In this document: piece after piece, positions 33,144 to 45,947 of the stretch
How the letters are laid out: every line of letters starts with the position of its first letter
How positions within the stretch are numbered: position 1 is the stretch's first letter
Source: Membranipora membranacea
Lineage: Eukaryota; Bryozoa; Gymnolaemata; Cheilostomatida; Membraniporidae
Direction: 5' to 3'
DNA: 64,000 bases
Assembly: GCA_914767715.1 (NCBI GenBank)
Contig: OU612075.1
Location: forward strand, 15,562,001 to 15,626,000
Notes under the pieces: generated by a model
The model's input: the letters and a program-made list of their open reading frames with translations, nothing else
Database searches by the model: none
What the model was told of the DNA's origin: nothing
Position numbers and translations under genes: made by a program

Positions 33144-36100
33144 CTGTAAGAAGAAGAAACAGGTTATAAAATTGACCCCAACCACATCTCTCTGATTGAG
33201 CAAAATATGATGTTAGGTTATTTGAAAAATTTGCAAACACTAGCACTGCATTAAAACTAAAGTTGTATAACCATACCATCTTTGAACCATTTCTTGACTA
33301 GTCTCCGGAATTTTTGAAATATCCAAAGAAAATGTCCAAGCAAGAGATCAGCTTTTAACGAGGCCAAAATCAAATATCGAATTTTGGCCGACAAAGTATC
33401 TCACTTTAACGAGCGACACGCCGCTGCTTTTGTGTAATTATTAGCACCACTGAATTAGATTCTTCTCTTAGAATGGAAATAGTATCATAGCGTTATACGG
33501 TTAGGACACTAAACACAGGGACCCATCTGACTGTTATCTGATTGGCTGTCCCTAGTAGCATGAATAATTAGCCTGAGAAATTGTCTTGTTTACAAAATTG
33601 CAAACAGTAATTATACCTCTACAGTGCATTCTGCGCATGCTCAGCTCTGGGCATGAGCAGATCTCTGCAAAATTGAGTCTCGGAATTCCGAAGCCATCTG
33701 ATTGGCTACCTGCTCTGGTGACATACTTCCCAAAGCGTGCGGATTTTTTATTAATAGTTATTCTCTCTTGTCATTATTAGCTGATTTTGATTGACAGTTT
33801 ATGCAGGGGATATCCCATTTCCCCTTTCCAAAGTTGCAATCAGAACCCACACTAAACTCATTGTTCTTGCACATGCGCAAATTCAAGTCACGCATGATGC
33901 ATACTTAGCCTTACGACACCTGCTTTGTGGTAATGGTAGCCTAGTTTATCAGTGATCTACATGCCCAGTCAGATCACGAGAGTCAGTATGTCTACAGTGT
34001 CGATTATTAGAGCATTTCTAGATTGCTACTAGGGACTGGCTATTTTTGCAAGCCCTTTGTTTTGCAAAAGAAAGCTAATGATGCTATTCCAGATATGGAA
34101 TTCAATGGTTAGCACTAATTAGCTTTTGAAAGTTTTTCAGAGGCATTTTCATAATCTCCTCCATTGCTAGTGAACTTGTCGAGCCCAAAGAGAGGGATAT
34201 TCTTTCAATTGACCTTGGGTGACAGTAAGGCTGCTCAAATCACGCACTATGCTGCACATAAAAACCATAAATACAATAAAAAACCAAAATGAAGAATCAT
34301 AGTATATTTTCAAATCATCCACCCCACAAAATATTGCCAAAACTAAGTATTGCAGAAGAAAATATGTTTTCAATTATAATGGTGTAAAAGTTGTTTCAAA
34401 ATTCATCTGGAACTAAATATCACACTGATCTCGGAGGTCAATCGAGACTAACTTGCCAACAAGCTTCATGAGATATTTTACCATCAAATGGAAATCCCTA
34501 CCTGAACCAGTTTTTTTAAGACCATTAAAACTTTTAAAAAAGATGACAATCTCATAAAAATTCTGATCATCCGTATGACGCTAGATTTAAAACAATTAAA
34601 AACCAGTTCAATTGTCAAAAAGTGGGATGAGAGGTCCCTCTTGTGCAGTGGATATAAACTGTTCAACACATGTCTAATGGGAGCGGGGGTACGGGTTTGG
34701 ACCGATGAGGACGAGGGGCAGTCTATCCCGTGCAATGGTTCATTGATACGTCAATATTTCTGATGTCTTTTAGTAGGATAATTGGGACAGCTGTCACTGT
34801 AGTCAGTGTACTTTTAAGCAGTCCCCTCACCTTTTGTCCTGTATAATTTGTATCTATTACTCCTAAGCTTTTTATACCCATCACAATAGCAAAATAATTA
34901 TAAAGAATGAAAAAAAAATCTTTGCTAAATATGTACCCAAATACTGCACTGCAGTGATGTTCACATTTTCAATAGTTGCTAGGAGACTTTATAGGAAGAG
35001 CCCAAACCCAAGGATTAATGAATTAATTTATTGCTCTTCGTGAGCATGTTTATTTTTAAAATGTGCACAGAGCGCAACATAAAATTCTAATTTTTTACAT
35101 GGATTTCAAAATAAATTTCAAATTAATAAAACTGATATTAACACTAAAAAGCTGAAACTAGAACTTGCCTTGCTGCCTTGAGACAAACTTACCTCGTTAA
35201 TCGATGTCTTGTCTGTTTGTCACTCTTTTTGCTGAGATGAAAGTTCCAACCAGCAGCTGCAGTCTCTTAGTTATAATGTCACTCTGAGGACAATCTACAA
35301 TACACTGATAGCAGATGAGGGTAAACATAACATTATTATATAAATAACCTCCAATTAACATTCACCTTAGCCTAAAACTTAAGTGGGGATTTGTAATTAT
35401 AGCTCAGCTTAACCAGCAATTAGAGTTTAAAAGATAGTAATTTTAGATAATGATGACAGGGTGCAGAGTTGTATTGGCAGGGTCAATGTTGATTATTATT
35501 TACCAGGCTACAAACCAAGAAATGAGACAGTTCGTCAGAAGTATTGGTGGATGATATGTTACTGCTAACTTCGCATTAAACAGTTTAGTATACTCGACCT
35601 TAGGTTTATCTATCACAAGATCCACCATTTTAATTTCCAGGAGCACAGAACAATTACTAGATATTGATATGTGTGTACAATCGAAAGAGTTGTCTATTGT
35701 TGAAGACTGCAAATTCATTGAAAAGTTGAACATTATTTCACGTTGTGTGTTAAGGTTCGAGAAGCGGGTATTCCAAGTATGTTACGATTGGGGATTAAAT
35801 TACATATCAGATAAACAACAAGTTACTCACAGCAATTGTGGAAGAAGGGGCCATTTTGAATTCTATGATCTCTCAAGTGATTACTTCATACACAGAAAAG
35901 GTTATACAAGCACAATCTAGGCTGGAAATCCTCAGAATAGAATCTCCTCTTACTCGACTGTAATGACCATCATCATTTGGCTAATTATAGAATTCTGAGA
36001 AGGCTTAATTCTAAGTTGTGTCACCATTAATTATGACTTTCCAGATTATAAGGGGAATTAAATGAATGCAGTTGCACCTGCTTCCATTGGGTATACAGAG

Positions 36101-36558
36101 TGGTGATGGTCTCCTTATGGTAAATACTACAAACAGTAATCAAAGCTTATGTCTAAATTTACAATAGTTCTAGCTTCTGATATTGTTGACAAGATCACAT
36201 TTGCAAAATCAGGAGCCTATATACTTGCAAATTCTATAAGGTCTCGCCAAATGGATTCTGAATTTGTGCTTACACAAGATGACAGGTTCACAAAGTACGG
36301 TGATGGGTCTTCTCTGGAGATGTGTGACTGAATAAGAATGATGAGAACACTATCAGTTCAATAAGATTTCTCACCTGCTGATTGTATTATCAAAACCATA
36401 ACGAGAAGCTTAAAAAAATTGTAATAAACAAGTAAACACAACGCCATGAACAACGGTAACGTAATCATATATGAGCTCGGCATCATACCAATAACAATAA
36501 CAATAACCAAAATTTAACATGTACAAAATACTCACTTTATTAACAAATTTTCATATGA
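33144..36558. other. Gene B upstream region; no further gene seen
   Basis: The B start codon abuts an acceptor (ttcttacag), so a 5'UTR exon must lie upstream. The best donor is gattaacgag then gtaagt, ending an exon at 35,193. AATAAA for gene C (minus strand) lies at 36,541-36,536. Open frames at 33,586-33,780, 35,669-35,920 and 36,149-36,331 (+) lack splice or family support. Confidence 0.5.
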
Positions 36559-39148
36559 CTATGAATTAGGGTCAGGGGTGGTAGTAGTTGTGGTAGTTGT
36601 AGGGATACATTCAGGAGTTTGAAAATCACATTCTATTTCGACAGCGAAGCTCTTTATTAAACATTTCCAGCATTTACAGCCAGTCCTGAACTGGTGACGT
36701 ATCCCACTTCTCCGGCAGGTCATCATAGCTTTATAGAATTCACTGGTACGGGTAGGCACAGCAGGTCTACCTGAAATACAGTATTCATCACTTGTTACTT
36801 TGAGAAGTTGGCAGCAAAGAAACTGGAAGGTGTACCACCAGCATACAAAAATAGATGTGACATCTGATCAACAGGTAACACTAGACCTCACGCATGCAAG
36901 AGAAATCCCATAAGCCTTAATCTGGATTTTGGAAGCAGAAGCATAACTTGACTCTCAGCATATACTGCTACTTTTTACACACATTCTACATTAGGACCAG
37001 CCTGCAAAGGCAATCGTGTAGCTCAATGGCAAGTTGCTCAGAGAAATCTCATACAAACTGGGAATGAAAGGTTTGCCTTGAAATCTATGCACAGTGATTT
37101 TCAGCTGTTTGAATGTGATGAATGATGTTTGAAGCAAAATACATCTTATATGGACACAGTTATCCAGAGGCAATAACACTAAGGTGCACATGAACCGGTT
37201 CGAGTGCATCCATAAATTAATCCTGAACAGTCAAGAAGAATAAATCCACGCCTACCCAAAACTAGATTAATTTCAAATACAAACCTATAATAGCTGACTG
37301 ATAAAGATATACTCACATGTAGCAAAGTTGAATCTATAAGATCCGATATCAGGGTCCGTAGGCGAGTAGTCACAATTATCGTGTATAGCTGGGAGCGAAT
37401 ACTGAAGAAAGGCCACGTAGTCTCTGCCATCTAATAATCCACTCAATGTACTACAAACAGTAGATATACACATGAAAACATAAACACACATACGCATACA
37501 CACAGCCAGCCCTTAATGGCAATCATGGCGGTTAATGACCGCCTACGGCCGCCTTCGCCACTCCAAACGCCATTGAGGGCTGGCTGTGATACAAATGCAG
37601 ATACACACAAATAGGCATATACGCATAAACATATTGACACATATACGCATAAACGCATATCTTCTACAACTGATTAACTGCTTTGGTGTTCAACAAGCAG
37701 AGAGACACACACTTCAATAAGTAGACAGTCTCACTATCATAATTAATCCGTTTCTGAAGGGTCAAAACTAGGTAGTTATTGAGTGTAAAGAAAAGCTTTA
37801 GTTACTTCATAGGCTCAAGATGATTTTCCATATATGGACAGGAAATAAAGCTGCAAATGAAGGTCTAAATGAGAATCTAATAGTTCAGTTGGGAGTAATT
37901 AGTCAGTATCAGACACGTCTCATTTTTAATAAATGAGGACTGGGGTTGATATAATAATTTTACACAGAAAACTGCCCTCAACCCCTTCATAAATGCAGCC
38001 CATGCTAGAGTAATCTTATGGCTTAGAGCACCACCAATAGAAATGAGTGTTACTATGTAAAGCCTTATTAGGATTAGGAAGCTTATAACATACACAGTTC
38101 CTGGGATATCTGTGTTTGTGGTCCAGCTGACTGTTTCCTGGAAAGTTTGAGTCATCCAATCACTTCTGTTCATCGCGTAGTCCAGTCTCGTCATATAGTA
38201 CAGCTGAAAGAAGAGAGGTTCTTTATCACTAACTAGCCACAACCAAAGACGTAATATAATTTAAAAATAATATTGTTATTATTAGGGCCATCATATTTGA
38301 TTTTAGCAGCAGCAGCAGGGCCTTTCATTTCCAAACTGCCAAAATTGTTATCTGATCATTCCCTGCTGTGATATGCAAGACCTGCCAAAAGTGTTATTCC
38401 TAAATTGCTGAGAGCCTGATGGAATTCCATATCTTCGGAGTAGACTATTTGCCATGAGTTTGCATAATTGAAAGACCAAAAGTTTCGAGTCAGGGATTGC
38501 GATGAGTTGTTCCCCGAGGCGAATTTTTTTCACATCGTCTTCTTGTATTCCCTAAACATCAAATTTTTCATACATTCTCATCTAGTGATAGTTAACGTGC
38601 GACTTCTCTACTATTTTAGGAGCTTGGTGCTTCCACAGACTGAAGAGCTCAGCTAAATCTTGTATCTGGTCAATTATTTAACCTGGTCGACTGGTTTTGT
38701 GGTTGTGACAAAAGGTAGAGCGTCATGCCAAGTAGTAAAACGTCTCAAAAAGTACGAGTTTTAGAGTAGTTATAGCGATTACTAGGTGAGTAGTTATGTA
38801 GTTATAGTCACCGTATAGGTTGGGTTGTCGTCGACGGCAGCCACAGGTCCACTACCAGATATATCAGCATTGAGGTGTCGGGTATAAGATATCGTCACTT
38901 CATCACAATCATCTGTAGTAGATGTTACCTTCTCATCTCTTATCTCAACAAAGGGATCCACTGTCAAAATCAACATCATCATCTTATACTAATATAATAT
39001 AATGACACACATATATATATATATATATATACATACTAGATATATATATATACTAGATATATATATATATATATACTAGATAAATATATTAAATATATGA
39101 TAGCAATGATTGTAAATTGAAATGACAATAAAATATAAATGAATTTAA

Positions 39149-39183
<35 letters not shown>

Positions 39184-42100
39184 GTCATTCTACAATCATT
39201 TTTGAAGATGTTTGGATGCAGTGACAGGAAGAATTTATCAATAATATAAAAATATTTGATCATTATTACCATTATTGATACATATAGACAACCACTACAG
39301 GCTTGGCTCATGGCCATAAATTCTTGTCTTTTCTCATATTGTTTCATTAAATTTATTTTTTGGGTTTTTTTAATTGACACAGTTGGAAAAACATAATTTA
39401 GATGAAATTGGATGCTGCAGACATGGCAAGATACGACAGGTATAAACATGTGGGGCTGATAGAAATATTATTTTTAAAAGGTGGAACAGTATGCTCATTA
39501 GGAGGCTAATATAAAACGATTCTAACTTTTTATCCCTGATGTATTTGTGGCGCATCGCCCAAGTTTCAATGCAATATACTATTTTATTGTGATAATGCAT
39601 TGTATAGTAAAATTATGGCTGAGAAATATAGGAAATTGCATGCTCTCAATAACAGTTCAGAAATTTGTGTATTTTTTTTAATTTCTTTATTTATAGCTTA
39701 TTTATATGAAGATTAGGATATGTAAAGTTTTCCATTTTTCTATATTGAAGCCTTGAGCACAGATAGCTTTTAAGCCATCATTTTTCTATCAAAGCTATAC
39801 AGAAACCAATGTTCATTGAGCAAAATATGATGATGAATTGATTGAAGGGCCTTTAAAAATTGATAAAAATCCTAATTATTGCATGTCCTTGTTTAAATCA
39901 CTAAGTGCTTGGTTGCTGAAACTTAGACGTGGATCAGCTTTATTGGAAACCATATTGACATGGGGTGGCGGGATGTTCAAAATTTCTTCTACGATTTTGG
40001 GTAAGACAGGTAACATAGGTATTGGACGCTAATAGCATCATGAAAATCTGCTGCCCTTGTTTTGGTGTAGAGATTTTTGTCATCAAATCCGGTACAATTG
40101 ATTGAAGGACGCTTTGATTTTTTACCAAAGTTGGCGGAGGAGACAAATGTCTTGATGATGCTGTGATAAAATTGGCAGAATGCTCATCCGGGCCAATGGG
40201 TTTATGTTTGTTTAAAGAGGCAATTTATCCAACTTACACAGCAGAAATGACTCACCAAATTATTCTGCTATTCTATAGTATTGAGGATTATAAAAGTGTT
40301 CTATAAGAAGCTTAGCTACCAGTTTGGGTCATATAGTTTTAAGATAATGGTCCAGCTCATTTGAAATATCCTTAGGATTAGCGACAAAGTTTGCATTGTC
40401 GGAGGTGTCAGCAGAAATTTAATTTGGTATCTTGGTAACGTGTGCTCTAGCAGCACTGTAAGAAGCGGTACTCAAAAATTTTCCCGAAATACAAAGGTGT
40501 TCATATTACATATTAGCTGTTGCCAGAGAATAATTTTTGTTTTTCTACAAAGATTTTTGTAAACTCCGTTGCTTTGTTCAATTTTTTTCAAGTTTTTAGT
40601 TAATAATTAGATGTCACTACTTGTGTAGAGACTAATGCAACATGTGAGCACATGGGATATGATCCCAATCTACCAAAGGAGAGTAGAGATAGCAATAATA
40701 AAGGGTAGTACACACATCTCAATTGTGATTGAGTATAGGATGATAATAACGAAATCTCCTTGCCTATGATCTTATTGATCATCGAAATAATCTTGTAAAA
40801 TTTGAAATAACGCTGGAACCCCCATCAAACCCTTTTCTTTGCAATCTTCCAATTGTATTCAATAGCCTTCCACAACAGAAAGAAAGAGCCAATTCCAGGT
40901 CAGATTGTAACTTCCTGACAATTTTAGCTAACAGTTTGGGTCAAATAGATCTCACTATATTATAGTGAGTGTTTAATAACTCAGTTTCACTTTCATATCT
41001 CAATAGGTGCTCTTTGTGACCTGACATCGGCTCTCCTTCCCATCCAACAGCCAATCATATCAAAGCCAACACATTGACCCTGAACTAACCTTCACAATGA
41101 TCTCTACCCTGAACTGACCTTCACAATGATCTCCAGCGCAGTTACAGGCACACAGACATATATAATTTCCATCATCAGGTGTTATAGAGGCGCACTCCCC
41201 GTGAGTACCGCAGTCAACATTGACACAGTCCTGATCCCCTAAACATCTCGCTCCTTTTATACAGCAGGCACCGACATCTACAATATGTAATTTTCAGTCG
41301 TTTCAATGATATTGTACAATTGCATTTTGGTGTTATAATAGCCACAAGCTTACGATTTAAAATGTACTAGGATGGGAAGTACATACAGACATATGGTCAT
41401 GTCATGTAACACAATCACTGTGAACCAAAGTAACCATACAAACCAAATAACAATAACTTATCAACATCTATTTTGATTTTTGATTTTCAGTGATAAGAAC
41501 CGAAATTACCACATAAAAAATGTAAAAATATAATTTTTGTATTCACATTGACGACAAAATATTTAAAACAGAACTTAAGTATACCTGTATCTGTGAGCGC
41601 AGACATCCTACATCTCAGGATATCACCATTGTTATTACCAATCCTCCGGCAGTCAGACTGGGACTGACATGCAGCATGAGTGACTGCAGAACAAAATAAT
41701 CAATGACTTTCTCTCAGTCAGGAGGCTACACCGAGTCTAGATCAAGTTTGATCCATCGAGATGTACACTAAACATCAGTTATAGAGGCCAGGTATTGTAT
41801 ACAATATGTACATACACAAGATTATTTGTGCAGGGGGGGGGGGGCATTCAGTATATGGCACTAGCTATGGAATTAAAGAATCGGAAATTACAACACAAAC
41901 ATTTAAATGATGAAAGATGAACACTGGTTACTAGCCAGGGTACAACAAGCCTGCTATAGAGTAGTTTCATTCACTTAGTTTTCGCTCCAGTCATTGATAA
42001 ATTCCAGAAGTCACTATGATAACCATAAACACATAAATATTTTTTATATTTTTATGTTTATGATGATAACTCGTACTATAGATTTGTTAAAAGTAAACGA

Positions 42101-45100
42101 TGGATTTTATATAGCTCATGCACAACTGAATTGTATTACACTCCTTTAACCTATTAATCATACTTTTTACCTTTGACCTATTAATCATTACAGCTGTATT
42201 CATTGGAATTTAAAAACCTAAGTTCTAGTTGATTAGAAATCTCTTTCGTGATAAAATGTCAAAGAGCAGACAACTTTAAAAGTTAATGGCAACTTTGTTG
42301 GTTAACAGCGTCAATTTCTTGAAATGTAAAAATATCATCAAGTAATATTAAAACATCTATGGGAGTGCAATCAACTGTTTTATGTCATGTTATAGAACAA
42401 ATATAGGATAAAGTGAATAAGCAAACCACATACCATTAGTCATGAAGAAATTGAGAGCTAGAGCGTTCTTTGGAATTGAGGAATCGCTTTTATATATCGT
42501 TGTGTCATCTGATGTGTATATTAAACCACCAGGATCAGAATCAATATTAAATTCAAACGGTTTATTTCTGATCAAATACCTACAGCAACAAAAAAAAAAC
42601 TTTTCAAATGTCATCTCCGGTCTTGAACAACAATACGACATAGCTGGAGGTGCATTTGACAATCACGGAGCTCGCACGGATATGGTGAGACACGAAAACT
42701 GTTTGTAATTATTAAAAAAACTAGTGGTACATTGCTGATCAAAATAGCGTTTAAAAAGTCAACAAACGCTGCAGAAACACTTTGAGAGCCTGAACTCATG
42801 CGCTGCGCATTTAAGTGTGGGTTTACCAACCCATCCACGTATCATAAAGGGTACCCATATGGCGAGAGGACAACTCCAAACAGAGACCTAAATTCGAGCT
42901 CAGAAAACTGTCGATTTTCTAACACTTATTAATCTGACACTCACCAATAGGTTGTGTCACGATCTGACAGCTGATCCTGTACAACTAACTGCTGCTGGTC
43001 ACCGTCAGGTACATCAACGTAATACGTCTCACCCTAGAAAATTGTCAACATGTCTAGAAAATCACTCAGTCAATTCATGTTAAGGTTTGCTATCAACGAA
43101 GAGGAAATTGGACTGAAACAGCACAATAACACAAAATGTACTGCCTGCCTAGTACAGAGAAGTTGGACCCCTTTTGTTAAGATATTTCAGCAGGAGCTTT
43201 GCAAGACAGGCTTACAAGGAGCTGATAGTAGCCTTATCACAGCAGACCCATTTTTGATGTTTTTTCCATAAAAAAGCAACAAAAATGAGGCCGCTGTGAT
43301 AACGCTAGCTGATAGGCAGCTGTGTACTTAATTTGTAATGAACCAGACAATTGGATTACATATGTTTTTAACTTACATTATATTCAATAACGAGCGCCTG
43401 AACTATTGCATCGCCATCCATGATGAGCCGGAAGTATATAGATGTACTAGCTGCTATTGTATCACAGGAAGCGTATGGTTCAATGTTTAGCTTTGAGGTA
43501 GTTTCGTCATCAAGCTTTATACAGCCAAATTTCTTTTCACCCAACTCATAACTTCTACTGTGCACTAGCATAAAATTTGGAGCTAAAAAATAAATGCCGT
43601 GAGATGATAATCAGAATATATTTTGAAGATATAATGCTCACCCAATGCCTGATGGAAGTAGCTAATATCCAACTATGCAAGACCAAAGAGATGCAACAAG
43701 ATCAATGAAATGTTACAATTCAAAACAATGATTTTTATTTATAAGGGAAATTATAGAGGTTTGGCAGGGGTAAATCCAGTTACTTGGCAGGCCAGTTCAT
43801 GGTTTATATATACTTAAAATATTGTTAAAAGCTGCTAATTGTGATATTCAATATTGATATCACATATCTTTATAGGAACTCCTGCATTGGATCAAGACTA
43901 AAACTGCTTAATTGATAGAGTAGGTATGAAATTTGTCTCAAATATTGAGTTAATCATAGATATTCTCACTTCCTTTCCGCTTAGGTATTCAATTCAACCG
44001 TTCTTCACACTGCCTGCAGATCGACTTGAAGACATGAGACTCTTTGCAGTACACGGACAATTTCTGCATGTATCTAAATGAGCCATTTAAAACTTGCTAT
44101 TAAAATTGTGGTTGGATTGGAGCCATTTTTCAGCTTTTAGCTCGAGCATGGATTCATGAGTTGCTGTATGACCAATGGTATAACTAATCCGGTCTTATTT
44201 GTGCACATGTTCAAACTTGTCGTTGTTGAGAAAACGTCAGACCTCCTGCAGTGTTGACTGCTGTCTATCCAGACTGTTAAAAGCATCGCAAAGTAAAAAT
44301 CAATGATTTCCCAGACCATTTTAACACTGACCGAACGCAGCTTCACCTTGATAGCACAATATCAACTTTCACAGGTCGAAGTGCATACATGGGGATGGAG
44401 CAAACTAGGATATTTGCCTCTCTTGTCTAAATATGGTTCCAATTTAACACTTACTTACATTTAGTATTCTTGTACAAATTTCTGTAACATGTTATTTTTT
44501 CTGATCAAAGAGTTGTGTCAGTTGTGGAGTTGTCTTCTCTGATCATACTATTACAGATTTACCAACGTTCTACCCTGACCTAATTGTGACAGAGACTGAC
44601 TGGGACCTTGAGAAGGCTTCACATTGGGCACTTGTCCACTGACTTCTATGGTGAGTGGACCGTATTGTATCTAAGCCATCTTGGACTGCGTTGAACCCAA
44701 CTTCATCACAGGTTGGCTGGGTCTACATCACATGGTCATGGGTTTTACTTACGTATGCATATAGACACCTGTTCAGATTCTGCGAGCTGACAAAAATTTG
44801 TGGCACTTATACCGGGAATCTGATAATATCCAGAGTTACATGTCACATTTATATCTCGTCCAGCCCCTCCACTATTATTTATCACATCTATACCTTCAGC
44901 TGAATTATCCTCCATCCAATCGTGAGGATCGTTATCAGCGTCATTCAGAAAGCTCACACAGTCTGTCAACAGAATATATTACATATATAATTATATATGT
45001 TATAGTATAATTAATAATAATAATATTCATCATATATTAAATATAATATAAATATACAAAAAAGCATATTGACTGCTAGCTTGATATACAGCACAACTTG

Positions 45101-45947
45101 TATCCACTCCATAATCAGCCACTATCAGGGCCACAGTTTAGAAAAGATGGCAGGGGAGGCAAAAATCTGAGGCAGGTCTACAACATCACTAGCAGGGGTG
45201 CTGCAACCTTACAAAAGTAATTAAAGTTATATAAATAGCAGAAGAAAATCCCAAAGAAGCTGTATTTGAAATCCGTTATTCAAGAAATTTGTTTTAGGCC
45301 ACCTAATTTAGCCTCCACTAAAACTACGGGCCTGATTTGAAAAAATAAACCTCATCGTTCATTGGTGCCTAAAATCTTCTTTGTGCTCAGATATTCATCA
45401 TACCTCGGCCAGATCACAGCATGAAATCAAATCTTTTTCTAAATTTGACTGAATGACCGTTATCCAAATGCAAGTACAGCAATCTTATATGTGCGTTCTA
45501 CTAATAGTCGTGTGTGTATAGTAAAATATGAACAGTATGTGCCAAAGATAGCAAACATTTATTATTACTACAAAGCAGCTATTATTAGACTGGGATTCAG
45601 TCCAACACTTTGGAATTACCTACCTACCCTAACAACTCCACACAACAACAAACCAAAACTCATCAGCCAATCAAAACAAAACCAAAATACAAGCACAGGT
45701 GTCCAATCTATTCAGAAAGGTACAATAGTGATACATGAGCAGATAACACTACAGAATCCAACACAACCCATATGATACAGGCAAGGGCCCACTGTTGGCC
45801 TGAATCCCAGGTGAAGCTATTACCTGTTTCACTGATATCAGGACGTCCTTTACCAGGTCTGTATGGTTTATTAGGTTTACCAGCTGACACGGTCTCCACT
45901 CTTGCGAAGACGAAAGCTATTAAAATATATACTGCAGCAGCTCTCAT
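36559..45947 (-). CDS. Gene C: divergent paralogue with EGF-like and FN3-like parts and one six-cysteine domain
   Basis: Eleven exons: 45947-45824, 44962-44753, 43582-43377, 43033-42945, 42579-42434, 41683-41585, 41277-41119, 38960-38812, 38203-38094, 37450-37317 and 36770-36559. They total 1,638 nt, 545 aa, phases consistent. Signal peptide (1-22) and a Pro/Lys-rich stretch; sushi-like module (42-111; HDWMEDNSA, NVTCNSGYY); the three-exon unrecognised module (112-258; FMLVHSR, ETYYV, LALNFFM). Then a half EB-like exon (259-291), an EGF-like exon (292-344; CGTHGEC, YICLCAC), and three exons resembling one fibronectin type III domain (345-475; TISYT, ETVSWTT, TLSGL-DGRDYV). It ends in a six-cysteine domain (CKCWKC, FAVEIEC, TPEC) with a short Thr tail. 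The FN3 call is weaker than the rest. No membrane anchor. Confidence 0.8.
37501..37588. repeat. GC-rich inverted repeat
   Basis: Arms cacagccagcccttaatggc and gccattgagggctggctgtg match with one mismatch. The spacer of about 48 bases itself contains gcggttaatgaccgc and acggccgcc palindromes. It sits about 50 bp upstream of gene C exon 10, in an AT-rich background. Probably a MITE. Confidence 0.8.
39010..39181. repeat. (TA)n microsatellite cluster
   Basis: Several (TA)n runs separated by ctagata interruptions (39,010-39,090) and a second run at 39,151-39,181, in gene C intron 7. Confidence 0.95.
45125..45805 (+). repeat. Second copies of the two gene B intronic repeats
   Basis: 45,125-45,330 matches 31,975-32,180, and 45,570-45,805 matches 30,930-31,160. 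The order is reversed relative to gene B, so these are independent insertions or rearranged remnants rather than a simple gene duplication footprint. Located in gene C intron 1. Confidence 0.6.

Noticed and set aside
35669-35920. 83-codon plus-strand frame upstream of gene B
   Set aside because: No acceptor/donor context and no recognisable features; it overlaps the likely upstream region of gene B.
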